Notes: generated by a model not told the origin, from the sequence alone. A stretch of DNA of 64,000 nucleotides from JAWPMT01 sp965227935 (GCA_965227935.1 CBDDGS010000043.1:124001-188000), one strand, 5' to 3'. Shown: positions 18,955-27,176, numbered from the stretch's first letter. Translations and numbers: made by a program.

Positions 18955-20079
18955 ATGAACAGTGCGGTCAGCAAGACCATTTCCCTCCTCCTTCTGATCC
19001 TTGTGGGATACCTGCTCCAAAAGCGTGTGGCCACCAAAGACAACCGGGCCGGCATCAAGGAGATCATCCTGAGTGTCGCATTGCCCGCCATGATCTTCCT
19101 GTCTATCCAGAAGATCAATTTCCAGATGCAGATGATCCTCATTCCGGTCCTCGCCCTGGGATTCAACTTGCTCATCTTCACCCTGGCAGACCTCTTTGCC
19201 CCCGCCCTGAAGATCCAAAAAGACACGCCGGCATTTCGCACGTTCAAAATGCTGATACCCTCCCTCGCACCAGGCCTTTCCTGCTTCCCCTTTCTCCTTG
19301 AGTACTTCGGTGAGACCACCCTCGCCAATGCAGCACTGGCCGATATTGGCAACAAAGTATTTGTACTCATCATCCTGTACCTCGTCGCGATGAAGTGGTA
19401 CTATCACGTCCAAAAAGTGGAGGCGGGCAACAACACCGACAAGATCAAAGATCTCCTCAGTGCCATGATCAAGGAGCCTGTCAACTTCGCCATCTTTCTG
19501 GGACTGGCCCTGCTCCTGCTCGGCATCAACTACCAAAGCTTTCCCTCCTTTCTGCAAATGAGCGTCGATCGCCTCAGTGTCATCATGACGCCCCTCATTC
19601 TGCTCTTCATAGGCATCTCCGTAAAGTTCAAATGGAGTCAGATCAAGACCATCACCTCGATGCTCTTGCTCAAGTCCGCCCTTGCTTTCGCCTTCAGTGG
19701 CGCCGTCATTACCACCTTTGGAGTGACCGATCCAGCGATGATCATGCTCGTCATCTTGTTCCCACAGAGTAGTTTCAGTTTCTGGCCTTATGCCCATATG
19801 TCCGCGATCGCCTCGATGGAAGCCAACCGCCAGTCGACATCACAGCGGACTTTCGACCTGGACTATGCGATGAATATGCTTGCCATGAGTCTACCATTTT
19901 CCACGATCATGATTCTTGGCCTTAGCACCTTTTCAAAAAGTGTGAGCGCAGCACCCGCTTTCCCATTTGTGATGGCGGTCATTCTGCTCAGCGTTGTCCT
20001 CTTCAAGCCCTTTGTTCGATACATGCAAAAGGGGATCATCTTCAAGACCAAAGGAAACGCGGAGATCGCCGAATCCTGA
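18955..20079 (+). CDS. AEC family transporter
   Basis: I chose the ATG at 18955 (MNSAVSKTISLLLLILVGYLLQKR) because the first membrane helix follows directly; the ATG at 18904 adds a polar tail. The 374-residue protein has about ten membrane helices and the N-terminal G-Y-L-L-x-K pattern of auxin-efflux-carrier/malate-permease transporters (PF03547-type). It follows the Tat aminotransferase by 85 bp and may move its substrate or product across the inner membrane (inference). Confidence 0.8.
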   Translation: MNSAVSKTISLLLLILVGYLLQKRVATKDNRAGIKEIILSVALPAMIFLSIQKINFQMQMILIPVLALGFNLLIFTLADLFAPALKIQKDTPAFRTFKMLIPSLAPGLSCFPFLLEYFGETTLANAALADIGNKVFVLIILYLVAMKWYYHVQKVEAGNNTDKIKDLLSAMIKEPVNFAIFLGLALLLLGINYQSFPSFLQMSVDRLSVIMTPLILLFIGISVKFKWSQIKTITSMLLLKSALAFAFSGAVITTFGVTDPAMIMLVILFPQSSFSFWPYAHMSAIASMEANRQSTSQRTFDLDYAMNMLAMSLPFSTIMILGLSTFSKSVSAAPAFPFVMAVILLSVVLFKPFVRYMQKGIIFKTKGNAEIAES

Positions 20080-20082
20080 ACT

Positions 20083-20104
20083 GGGGAGGGTGCCGCACCT
20101 CCCC
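20083..20104 (+). terminator. GC-rich hairpin after the AEC transporter gene
   Basis: The arms GGGGAGG (20083-20089) and CCTCCCC (20098-20104) form a perfect 7 bp stem starting 4 bp after the stop codon. There is no T-run after it, so it may be a terminator or a transcript-stabilising hairpin. Confidence 0.4.
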
Positions 20105-20133
20105 TCCCACCACCTACCGCTCAGGCTACCCGC

Positions 20134-20178
20134 CGCCGCAGCCGGCAGACGCTCGGGCCATTTCGGTCTGCGGCCGGC
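20134..20178. repeat. REP-like GC-rich palindrome
   Basis: A GC-rich inverted repeat (GCCGGCAGAC near 20141-20150 against GTCTGCGGCCGGC near 20166-20178) lies between the transporter gene and the cassette array. Similar GC-rich palindromes occur inside the array's recombination sites. Confidence 0.5.
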
Positions 20179-20286
20179 TCCTATGGCCCAAAACAAGGGC
20201 CCTATGTCCTTCGTGTTGGTATGACCAGCTGCAATGTTTCCTAATGGAAGCGCTGCTGGTTCTGCTTAGAATTCCTTAGTTTGGGC

Positions 20287-20347
20287 AACGGATAAATACA
20301 ACTGACATAAATGATTTAAATGCCACTGGTGCGTTTATCCAATTGTT
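20287..20347 (+). repeat. Short attC-like site at the left end of the array (61 bp)
   Basis: The site runs from AAC (20287) to GTT (20345-20347). Inner arms GGATAAATAC and GCGTTTATCC pair with offset spacers, as in ordinary integron attC sites of about 60 bp. It precedes the first cassette and differs from the long sites in sequence. Confidence 0.7.
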
Positions 20348-20367
20348 AGCCGCCATTATCGAAGCGA

Positions 20368-20775
20368 ATGAGGATCGTTTTATTCACAATATTGATTTTT
20401 CAGATCTTGGATATCAGTGCCCAATCTGATAGAACTGACTCAATAGAGAATAATTCAGAAGATTACATACTCGTCAACCCAGAAATCTCACCAGTATTTC
20501 CGGGAGGATTAGACTCAATGAACGCTTTTATTGAGAGGAACAATCAATGGACGGTTGGGCAGGAAACGATTGTCGGAAAAGTCTATGTGGGCTTCGTAGT
20601 CGAGGTGGATGGAACTATCACTAATATCGAAATCATGAAGAGCCTTCATGAGACTTGTGACTTGGAAGCCATTCGGATTGTGAAATTGATGCCCAAATGG
20701 CAACCCGGTAAATTCAACGACGTGATTGTTCCAACGAAGATGGTTCTACCAATAGCTTTTGAAGGACTGAAGTAG
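20368..20775 (+). CDS. Cassette 1: secreted TonB C-terminal domain protein
   Basis: The 135-residue protein has a signal peptide (MRIVLFTILIFQILDISAQS) and then a TonB C-terminal-like domain: GKVYVGFVVEVDGTITNIEI and CDLEAIRIVKLMPKWQPGK, the usual beta-alpha-beta core. It lacks a membrane anchor and a proline-rich linker, so it is not a complete energy transducer. The cassette runs 20345-20793 with end tags GTTAGCCGCC and GGCGGCCAAC (one mismatch). The gene fills the cassette and has no visible promoter of its own. Confidence 0.8.
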   Translation: MRIVLFTILIFQILDISAQSDRTDSIENNSEDYILVNPEISPVFPGGLDSMNAFIERNNQWTVGQETIVGKVYVGFVVEVDGTITNIEIMKSLHETCDLEAIRIVKLMPKWQPGKFNDVIVPTKMVLPIAFEGLK

Positions 20776-20790
20776 AAGAAAACGGCGGCC

Positions 20791-21010
20791 AACAATCGCT
20801 ATATGGCATGTGCAAACGTGCTTCTAGCAAAGGGTTATGGAATGCGACCATGCACCCTCGGCGGGGCAGTGCCCAGGAGCATAGGAAATGCTAAACCGAT
20901 AAATAACTGGAATGCGCAGTGGTTCTCCCCATGCTTTGGTGGTGAGCCGAGGTTGCACTAGATTGGTGGTAGTTAGCTACTGGTGGCACACGCCACATAG
21001 CTGTAGCGTT
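20791..21010 (+). repeat. Long attC-like site 1 (220 bp)
   Basis: AAC 20791 to GTT 21008-21010. Outer arms CTATATGGCATGTGC and (at the far end, reverse complement) CTATGTGGCGTGTGC pair. An inner stem is formed by TGCACCCTCGGC and GCCGAGGTTGCA. Nearly identical copies follow cassettes 3, 4, 6, 7 and 8. Confidence 0.8.
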
Positions 21011-21026
21011 GGCGATAATTATCTGC

Positions 21027-21890
21027 ATGGCAAAGTTCCTCACTACAGTTGGTAATTCCTTTTATATTGAACAGATCATTAAAGATGCTGAAAGGGATTT
21101 GACACTTGTCACCCCGTACCTGAGCCTTAGCGAAAACCTCTTGCGGCGACTAATAGATGCTCATGATCGAGGAGTACATATTACCCTTATTTATGGTAAG
21201 ACCGACCTGCCTGAAAAAGAGAGGAAGAAACTCTTATCACTGAAGAATCTGAGCTTGCTTTTCTGTCAAAACCTCCACGCGAAATGTTATTACAATGAGA
21301 GTCTGATGATCATTTCTTCTATGAATCTCTATGAGTTCTCCGAAAGAAACAACAGAGAAATGGGTATTCTGATTGAAAGAGTTGCTGATGAAACACTGTA
21401 CGTAGAGGCGAAAAAGGAAGTGGAATCAATAGCAAACACTTCGATAGTCAAGAAGAGAAAGGAAGAAATGAGAAGTAATCTGATCTACTTGGACGATTCA
21501 AAAACTGAAAGGTGGAATTTTCATCTTCCAAGCCTAAAACGATTGCTCGAAGATCAATTCCAAGAGAAGATGTTCAAAAAGGAAGATGAGGACTCAGTTT
21601 TCATTAACGATTTTCCAGTGGAGGGCGTAAAATTGGAGATAAGCGGAAGGATAGATTTTGACTTTGAGGATGGCGCTTTCTACCAATACTTGAAGCGGGA
21701 ATACAAGGACAACATTGAGGAAGCTTCAAGAGGAAATAGATTCTATTGGAACCATAATAGACTCAACATTTACCCAGAGAAGGATTTTGACGTTGAAGTT
21801 TCAGAGAAAGGACTGTTGACGATAACGAACAAATACTGGAAGATCATCCAGAATACAGCCAAGCTGATAACAATCGCCAACAATCACTAA
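21027..21890 (+). CDS. Cassette 2: phospholipase D-like protein
   Basis: The ATG at 21027 is preferred over the TTG at 21009, which lies in the recombination triplet. The 287-residue protein has a PLD-like fold: FYIEQIIKDAERDLTLVTPYLS, a long helix, and one HKD-type motif LHAKCYYNESLMIISSMNL, in which the usual D is replaced by E. A single motif implies action as a dimer, as in PLD-family nucleases, or loss of catalysis. The C-terminal half (about 150-287) is of unknown type. The stop codon lies inside the next site. The cassette runs 21008-21881 with tags GTTGGCGAT/ATCGCCAAC (perfect). A defence nuclease is possible but unproven. Confidence 0.8.
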   Translation: MAKFLTTVGNSFYIEQIIKDAERDLTLVTPYLSLSENLLRRLIDAHDRGVHITLIYGKTDLPEKERKKLLSLKNLSLLFCQNLHAKCYYNESLMIISSMNLYEFSERNNREMGILIERVADETLYVEAKKEVESIANTSIVKKRKEEMRSNLIYLDDSKTERWNFHLPSLKRLLEDQFQEKMFKKEDEDSVFINDFPVEGVKLEISGRIDFDFEDGAFYQYLKREYKDNIEEASRGNRFYWNHNRLNIYPEKDFDVEVSEKGLLTITNKYWKIIQNTAKLITIANNH

Positions 21891-22095
21891 AGGTCATCCG
21901 CTAAACTGCGAATTGGCAGCTGATTGTGGGATACGCCCACGCCCCCTCGGCTGGATGTGCTTCGAGCCGAGACCGTTCTAAACCGATAAATAACTGGAAT
22001 ACGCAGTGGTTCTCCCCGTGCTTTGGTTGTGAGCCGAGGTTGCACTATTTTGTGGTTACTTGAACTGGGGGCGGACGCCCTTTAGTTGTAGCGTT
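21879..22095 (+). repeat. Long attC-like site 2, compensatory variant (217 bp)
   Basis: AAC 21879 to GTT 22093-22095. Its outer arm reads CTAAAGGTCATCCGC where the others have CTATATGGCATGTGC. The opposite arm has changed in step (reverse complement CTAAAGGGCGTCCGC), keeping the pairing. The central part matches the other long sites. Confidence 0.8.
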
Positions 22096-22128
22096 AGCTT
22101 TCAACTTCAGCCCAAAAAGAATTTTTGA

Positions 22129-22791
22129 ATGGCCTTCTACAAATTAGATCCGGCTTGTGATACATCAGAGACAGGTCCGATATATCCACAAGTGCAGAAG
22201 ATGAGGGAGGGATACGACTACGATTCTGATCGTTCCATTCATAAATTGAACTATCACAACGAGCTTTTTGGTGGTCCAGACTTAGACTATTTTGTGATTG
22301 AATCGAAAGCGAAGCCAACTGACATCTTGAGTGCAGCAGTTTCGTCTTATGGCTTTCTCGTTTCGGTTAACTTCAAAAATGCTCTTTTGAAGTGTGAGGT
22401 GCGTGAACACCGGTTTTACGAAGCTAAAGTACAGTACAAGAAAACGGACCTCCAAGACTATTATTGGTTTTTGCCTTTGGGTGATTTAAGCGATAAGGTT
22501 GATTTTCGGAAGACTAAATTCTACGCCCAGAACAGCTTTAGCAAAGTCCAAGACGTCAAAATCAATAGACTCTCAGACATTAAGAATGTTAGATCTAAAA
22601 TTGGATACTTGTGGAAGATAAAAACAGAACGATTGGAATTCAAAAAACGCTTTAAACTGGAACAGGACCTCCTGATCATTGGTGCCTTCGACTTTGGGAT
22701 TTACATTTCTGACCGACTTCGCGAGGAAATAAATAAAAGGGAACTGACTGGAGTAAAACTAAGACCAGCACCATTCTTGCAGCAGGCTTGA
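22129..22791 (+). CDS. Cassette 3: Imm11-like immunity family protein
   Basis: The 220-residue protein starts MAFYKLDP and ends with ISDRLREEINKRELTGVKLRPA, the C-terminal pattern of the Imm11/DUF1629 family, whose members are found as immunity proteins beside polymorphic toxins and also alone. The middle (YWFLPLGDL, VDFRKTKFY) fits the family. No toxin gene is adjacent, so it would be an orphan immunity gene. The cassette runs 22093-22805 with tags GTTAGCTTT/AAAGCTAAC (perfect). Confidence 0.7.
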   Translation: MAFYKLDPACDTSETGPIYPQVQKMREGYDYDSDRSIHKLNYHNELFGGPDLDYFVIESKAKPTDILSAAVSSYGFLVSVNFKNALLKCEVREHRFYEAKVQYKKTDLQDYYWFLPLGDLSDKVDFRKTKFYAQNSFSKVQDVKINRLSDIKNVRSKIGYLWKIKTERLEFKKRFKLEQDLLIIGAFDFGIYISDRLREEINKRELTGVKLRPAPFLQQA

Positions 22792-22802
22792 AGCGAAAAG
22801 CT

Positions 22803-23021
22803 AACAATCGCTATATGGCATGTGCAAAGCGTGCTTCTAGCCTCTGAAGTGGAGTACGACCATGCATCCTCGGCGGGGCAATGCCCAGGAGCAAAGGCAG
22901 ATGAAAACGATAAATAACTGGAATACGCAGTGGTTCTCCCCGTGCTTTGGTGGTGAGCCGAGGTTGCACTAGATTGGTGGTAGTTAGCTACTGGTGGCAC
23001 ACGCCACATAGCTGTAGCGTT
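22803..23021 (+). repeat. Long attC-like site 3 (219 bp)
   Basis: AAC 22803 to GTT 23019-23021. Very close to site 1, with small indels in the left arm. Confidence 0.8.
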
Positions 23022-23041
23022 GTAGAGCATTCCCCCGTAGC

Positions 23042-23446
23042 ATGAAGATCTTAACACTTTGCACTGTCATTGTTCTGGTTGCCTCTAGCTCTACTCCGGA
23101 TGTGCAGAGCGCTCAGGATTTAAAAGGAACGACCTGGACAAGAACGACGAACTTCGGAGCTGCCGATAGCCTGAAATTCATCTCGGAGAAAGATGTCCAG
23201 TTTTATATGAATGAATTGGATTGGACATTTAACTCCACCTATAGTCTGAATGGAAACAAGTGTTTGGTTCTGACCAAACTGGCAGAACTTGAAGTTGAAT
23301 TCACAGAACAGCTTAAGCCGACTTTGAAACAGGAATACGAATTAGAAGGTGGCTTTCTTAGACCAACTTCTACGGAACGCTTTCGAAGTGGGCAATGGAC
23401 CAAGGTTCCAACCGATGGAATGAGGAGCTTTAAGATTGAGCAATGA
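23042..23446 (+). CDS. Cassette 4: small secreted protein of unknown function
   Basis: The 134-residue protein has a signal peptide (MKILTLCTVIVLVASSS) and a short beta-rich domain (DLKGTTWTRT, FNSTYSLNGNKC, FRSGQWTKV). The repeated Trp/Thr/Ser strands are lipocalin-like, but I do not recognise a family. The cassette runs 23019-23459 with perfect 10 bp tags GTTGTAGAGC/GCTCTACAAC. The ATG lies about 20 bp after the recombination triplet, the usual cassette spacing here. Confidence 0.65.
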   Translation: MKILTLCTVIVLVASSSTPDVQSAQDLKGTTWTRTTNFGAADSLKFISEKDVQFYMNELDWTFNSTYSLNGNKCLVLTKLAELEVEFTEQLKPTLKQEYELEGGFLRPTSTERFRSGQWTKVPTDGMRSFKIEQ

Positions 23447-23456
23447 AACGCTCTAC

Positions 23457-23675
23457 AACAATCGCTATATGGCATGTGCAAACGTGGTCCTGGCAGAGGC
23501 AGTGGAATGCGACCATGCACCCTCGGCAGGGCAGTACCCTGGAACCGAGACCGTTCTAAACCGATAAATAACTGGAATACGCAGTGGTTCTCCCCGTGCT
23601 TTGGTGGTGAGCCGAGGTTGCACTAGATTGGTGGTAGTTAGCTACTGGTGGCACACGCCACATAGCTGTAGCGTT
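23457..23675 (+). repeat. Long attC-like site 4 (219 bp)
   Basis: AAC 23457 to GTT 23673-23675. Same structure as site 1. Confidence 0.8.
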
Positions 23676-23690
23676 AGCCTTCATGTCCCT

Positions 23691-24071
23691 ATGAAATTGA
23701 ATGTTAGATGTAAGAACTGCCGATCAGACATCTACTTCCGTGCTTTAGCGAAAGATCGATTTCAACTTGCGAAGAGAAAGGGAGAACAGATTTCTCTTAC
23801 CTGCGAAAGCTGTGGGACTAGAAAGGATTACAATCCAAACGACGTAACTGCTGAAGAGAAAAAGACCATTGGACTGATGGCTGTCTTGATTTTTGTTGTG
23901 GGTACAGCGGTTCTGTTTGTGATCATTTGGAAATATGTTTGGAGACTAAACGACCCGTTTGCTATCTCGGGTTTTGTCGCCATATTAACGATCCCTTTCT
24001 TGATCTACCAAGGGATTTCCACGACTCATTCTGAACGGGTACGATACTTTAACGCCAAGCGGTACGGCTGA
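23691..24071 (+). CDS. Cassette 5: zinc-ribbon protein with two membrane helices
   Basis: The ATG at 23691 is the credible start; the longer frame from 23601 translates the recombination site. The protein has 126 residues. Two CxxC pairs (VRCKNCRSD and LTCESCGTR), about 30 residues apart, form a zinc ribbon. Two membrane helices follow (MAVLIFVVGTAVLFVIIW and FAISGFVAILTIPFLIYQ). Function is unknown. The cassette runs 23673-24130 with tags GTTAGCCTT/AAGGCTAAC (perfect). The site that ends it is split by an IS110 element. Confidence 0.7.
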   Translation: MKLNVRCKNCRSDIYFRALAKDRFQLAKRKGEQISLTCESCGTRKDYNPNDVTAEEKKTIGLMAVLIFVVGTAVLFVIIWKYVWRLNDPFAISGFVAILTIPFLIYQGISTTHSERVRYFNAKRYG

Positions 24072-24239
24072 ATGATTTCAAGAATTTTGGGTTTTCGAGC
24101 CAAAATCGTGGTCAGGGACACAAGGCTAACAATCCTTTAGATTAACCCCATAGTATTATTTCAAGATATCGCTATTACTACTATAGATGATTGAGGGGGT
24201 TCCAGGGGGAGACTTATAAGTTGTGAATAGTGTGGATAT

Positions 24240-24402
24240 CTTCACCCATTTCAAGAATGGATCTGGGCAGGGTGATTTAACTAACAACATAGGATAAGGA
24301 CCTATATAGTGATTCAATCCCTGCTCAGTACTTTGAGCCAGGTATCAGGTAGAAATTTGGGTATCAAGTCCCGTTATCAAGGTATTGATCTCCAGCTCAA
24401 AC
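24240..24402 (+). ncRNA. Predicted IS110 bridge RNA, copy 1
   Basis: Three hairpins in order fit the IS110 bridge RNA plan. The 5' stem-loop is CCATT/AATGG (24246-24260). The target-binding loop is closed by GCAGGG (24267-24272) and CCCTGC (24319-24324). It contains CTAACAA (24281-24287), identical to the top strand left of the insertion point, and TATATAGTGATT (24303-24314), which pairs with the right flank AATCGCTATATG using two G-U pairs. The donor loop is closed by TTTGAGC (24332-24338) and GCTCAAA (24395-24401). It contains GTAGAAAT (24349-24356), identical to the element's right end plus core, and AAGGTATT (24379-24386), which nearly complements its left end AATCCTT. RNA expression is not shown by sequence. 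Confidence 0.78.
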
Positions 24403-24432
24403 CATCCATTCCAAACAATAAAATGTAGAGCA

Positions 24433-25434
24433 ATGTATGAGTTTTTCATCGGAATTGATGTCAGCAAGAGCGTATTGGACATCGTAGTAAGAGATTGGCG
24501 AAGCGTTCACTTTCATATCTGTATTGACAATACACCAACAGGTTTACGCAGTTTTTCCAGGCGACTTCATGAGGAGGGTATTGAGCAGTCCAAATGCCTT
24601 ATTTGCCTCGAGCACACGGGTGTTTACAACCTGGTAGCGCTGGACTATTTACATGATTGTGGCTTTGCTCTGTGGTTGGAAAACCCGATGCAGATCAAGC
24701 GGTCGATGGGATTGACCAGAGGTAAGAATGACCGTCTGGACGCAGAGCGGATCTGTGAGTATGCGTTTCGATATCAGGACAAAATGCGGCTTTGGGAGCC
24801 TGAGAGGGAAGTCATTACGGAGATCCGTCATCTAACTGCTATGCGGCGGCGACTCATTCTGGCGAAGAATCAGTTAAAGGTTCCGGTCAATGAAGGTCAG
24901 GGACGTCTTGGTAATAAACTACAGAAGGAGCTGGAGTTGCTAAGCTTACCGGCTATCAACAAACTGGATCAACAGATAAAGCAAGTCGACTCGGCAATCA
25001 AAGTCGTTATCGAGAGAGACAACATCTTGAGGCGGCTTTTTGAACTCGTCACATCTGTTGCAAGTGTCGGCCCGGTGCTGGCTTGTGAGATACTGGTGAC
25101 ATCCAATGAGTTCAGGTCCTTCACCAACCCGAAGAAGTATGCCTGTTATGCTGGCGTTGTTCCCTTCGAGCATAGTTCGGGGAGCAGTATCAAAGGTCGT
25201 CACCGGGTAAGTTCACTGAGCAACCAATCGCTGAAGAAGTTGCTGCACATGTCTGCGATGTCGAGTGTGTCGCGAGAGGGAGAACTGAGGGACTTTTATC
25301 GCAGAAAGGTCGCGGAGGGGAAGAACAAAATGTCCGTCTTAAATGCTGTCAGGAATAAAATCATCCAGCGTGTCTTTGCCTGCGTGAGAGATGGACGGGA
25401 ATATGAAAAAACTTATGCTCACTCTCTTGCTTAG
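24433..25434 (+). CDS. IS110 family DEDD transposase/recombinase, copy 1
   Basis: I chose ATG 24433 (MYEFFIGIDVSKSVLDIVV); the longer frame from TTG 24385 runs into the predicted donor loop. The 333-residue protein has the RuvC-like DEDD domain: GIDVSK (D), CLEHTGVYN (E) and RGKNDRLDAERI (D, D). A coiled region and the C-terminal transposase-20 domain follow (SVGPVLACEIL, YACYAGVVPFEHSSGSS), with the serine-rich segment expected to hold the catalytic serine. IS110 enzymes use a bridge RNA to pair target and donor. It differs from copy 2 by one residue (Ala versus Val in SLPxINK). Confidence 0.95.
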   Translation: MYEFFIGIDVSKSVLDIVVRDWRSVHFHICIDNTPTGLRSFSRRLHEEGIEQSKCLICLEHTGVYNLVALDYLHDCGFALWLENPMQIKRSMGLTRGKNDRLDAERICEYAFRYQDKMRLWEPEREVITEIRHLTAMRRRLILAKNQLKVPVNEGQGRLGNKLQKELELLSLPAINKLDQQIKQVDSAIKVVIERDNILRRLFELVTSVASVGPVLACEILVTSNEFRSFTNPKKYACYAGVVPFEHSSGSSIKGRHRVSSLSNQSLKKLLHMSAMSSVSREGELRDFYRRKVAEGKNKMSVLNAVRNKIIQRVFACVRDGREYEKTYAHSLA

Positions 25435-25655
25435 GGCGTAGAAATCGCTATATGGCATGTGCAAACGTGGTTCTGGCTGAGGCAGTGGAGTGCGACCATG
25501 CACCCTCGGTTGGGCAGTGCCCAAGGAGCATAGGAAATGCTAAACCGATAAATAACTGGAATTCGCAGTGGTTCTCCCCATGCTTTGGTGGTGAGCCGAG
25601 GTTGCACTAGATTGGTGGTAGTTAGCTACTGGTGGCACACGCCACATAGCGTAGC

Positions 25656-25935
25656 GTTGTACGCCATTCCTTTCTAGTAGTTTTTACAGCTGGCGAAGCT
25701 CTTTTCAGATGTCGCCGCCTCTCCGAAACACGTCATTCGACATATTCACGAATTCAGTCATCGCTTCGATCGCGGGCGGGATTCTTTAGTGGTTCTCATG
25801 TTTACTCTTGCTGTCTACCCTCGGAGAAATGGCGGGCTTCTTCAGTGGCCACGTGAAAGGTCTTTAGGGCGGAGCAGGTTCCGAGGATTCGTTTGGATTT
25901 CTCACAGTTCCAATGGGACTGAAACGGCGTACAAC
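25656..25935 (+). other. Cassette 6: no convincing ORF (280 bp)
   Basis: The cassette is bounded by perfect 10 bp tags GTTGTACGCC (25656-25665) and GGCGTACAAC (25926-25935). The only plus-strand frame (25789-26043) has no start within a good context, no domain, and runs into the following recombination site. The content may be a non-coding RNA, a promoter cassette or a decayed gene. Confidence 0.65.
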
Positions 25936-26150
25936 AGTCGCTATATGGCATGTGCAAACGTGCTTCTGGAAAAGGCGGTGGCGAACGACCGTACACCCTC
26001 GGCGGGGCCTTGCCCTGGAGCCGAGACCGTGCTAGACCGATAAATAACTGGAATACGCAGTGGTCCTCCCCTTGCTTTGGTGGTGAACCGAGGTTGTACT
26101 AGATTGGTGGTAGTTAGCTACCGGTGGCACACGCCACATAGCGTAGCGTT
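25933..26150 (+). repeat. Long attC-like site 6 (218 bp)
   Basis: AAC 25933 to GTT 26148-26150. Same structure as site 1. Confidence 0.8.
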
Positions 26151-26172
26151 ACATGCAAGCCCAACAGAGCCC

Positions 26173-26919
26173 ATGAGGTATTTAGTCGCACTTTCTTTTT
26201 CACTTCTCGCTCTTGGCAATTTGAATGGACAGAATCCTTATCCTCACCTTAAGGTTTTGAAAATTCCAAACGAATACTGTGGAGATGAGCCATTCTTCAA
26301 TATCCACTATGAAGCGAGCCTGGGGGAAGTCATTAATACGAAGAGGAACGAACTTGCTGAAGATCACATACGGTACTTGACGGACAACATAGAGGAGCAT
26401 GACTTGGTCGCTCTAAAACTAAAATTCAATTCGACTGAACTTGACGGTGAATACTATCTGGAGTTCTCTTACGGACCAAGTTGTGACCCTGGTTTCTACC
26501 TAATAGACGCCCAAACACAAGAAGTGATAGCCAGCACCGATGGAATGAACATCTATATCCCCGGTGGAAATTCAGTTTACACAACTGGACATTTGAACAC
26601 GACTTACAATAAGAGAAGAAAATACTCATTTGATGGGATCAAGTTCAAAGAGATCGAACCAGACTTCTATTACATTGGATTGAAGACGAAGACTTTGAAG
26701 CCAATCATACTTTATGCGGATCAGGATCTTACAACTCAACTGGCATATTTGCCGGCCGACTATAGTGTGGAGGTAGTTGCTGCGAGGGCGTCTACGGCTC
26801 GCATTGACGAAATCAAATACTTGATTAAGACAGAGCTTGGATTGCTTGGCTGGTCAAACATTGAAACAACGGCATTCAAATCCCTCCAAATTGAGGGGAT
26901 AATGTTTCTAGGAGACTAG
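26173..26919 (+). CDS. Cassette 7: secreted protein of unknown function
   Basis: The ATG at 26173 starts a signal peptide (MRYLVALSFSLLALGNLNGQ); the longer frame from 26077 translates the recombination site. The protein has 248 residues. The mature part has two likely beta-rich regions and a C-terminal segment with YADQDLTTQLAYLPADYSVEVV, which looks like an SH3-type strand pattern. No family is recognised. Cassette 26148-26938, with tags GTTACATGCA/TGCATGTAAC (perfect). Confidence 0.65.
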   Translation: MRYLVALSFSLLALGNLNGQNPYPHLKVLKIPNEYCGDEPFFNIHYEASLGEVINTKRNELAEDHIRYLTDNIEEHDLVALKLKFNSTELDGEYYLEFSYGPSCDPGFYLIDAQTQEVIASTDGMNIYIPGGNSVYTTGHLNTTYNKRRKYSFDGIKFKEIEPDFYYIGLKTKTLKPIILYADQDLTTQLAYLPADYSVEVVAARASTARIDEIKYLIKTELGLLGWSNIETTAFKSLQIEGIMFLGD

Positions 26920-26935
26920 CGACTGGCCTGCATGT

Positions 26936-27154
26936 AACAATCGCTATATGGCATGTGCGAAAGTGCTTCTGGCAGAGGCGGTGGAGTGCCACCGTGCACC
27001 CTCGGCGGGGCAGTGCCCAGGAGCATAGGAAATGCTAAACCGATAAATAACTGGAATACGCAGTGGTCCTCCCCTTGCTTTGGTGGTGAGCCGAGGTTGC
27101 ACTACATTGGTGGTAGTTAGCTACTGGTGGCACACGCCACATAGCTGTAGCGTT
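26936..27154 (+). repeat. Long attC-like site 7 (219 bp)
   Basis: AAC 26936 to GTT 27152-27154. Same structure as site 1. Confidence 0.8.
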
Positions 27155-27176
27155 ACCTGCCATCCCTCAGAATTTT

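Larger units (their letters stand above)
24133..25442 (+). mobile_element. IS110-group insertion sequence, copy 1 (1310 bp)
   Basis: The boundaries come from comparing the two copies and the uninterrupted sites. The left junction is CTAACAA/TCCTTTAG and the right junction is GGCGTAGA/AATCGCTATATGG, with AA as the likely shared core. There are no terminal inverted repeats, as usual for IS110. About 300 bp of 5' non-coding DNA precedes the recombinase gene and holds the predicted bridge RNA. Copy 2 at 28583-29892 has the same length and only a few base differences, indicating recent movement. Confidence 0.88.
24128..25658 (+). repeat. Long attC-like site 5, split by IS110 copy 1
   Basis: The left piece is AACAA at 24128-24132; the rest is 25443-25658, ending in GTT 25656-25658. 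Without the IS it would be an ordinary long site of about 219 bp. The insertion separates the AAC triplet from its arm, which should disable excision of cassette 5. Confidence 0.8.

Noticed and set aside
18928..19797. A 289-residue minus-strand frame
   Set aside because: It is antisense to the AEC transporter gene and its composition (Glu/Asp/Gly/His-rich, repetitive) is typical of an antisense shadow of a membrane protein gene.
24385..24432. A longer transposase start at TTG 24385 (and 28835 in copy 2)
   Set aside because: This extension overlaps the predicted bridge RNA donor loop and reads MISSSNHPF..., unlike the family. ATG 24433 gives the usual MYEFFIGIDVSK start.
25789..26043. An 84-residue protein in cassette 6
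   Set aside because: The frame runs through the cassette end into the recombination site and has no domain signature.
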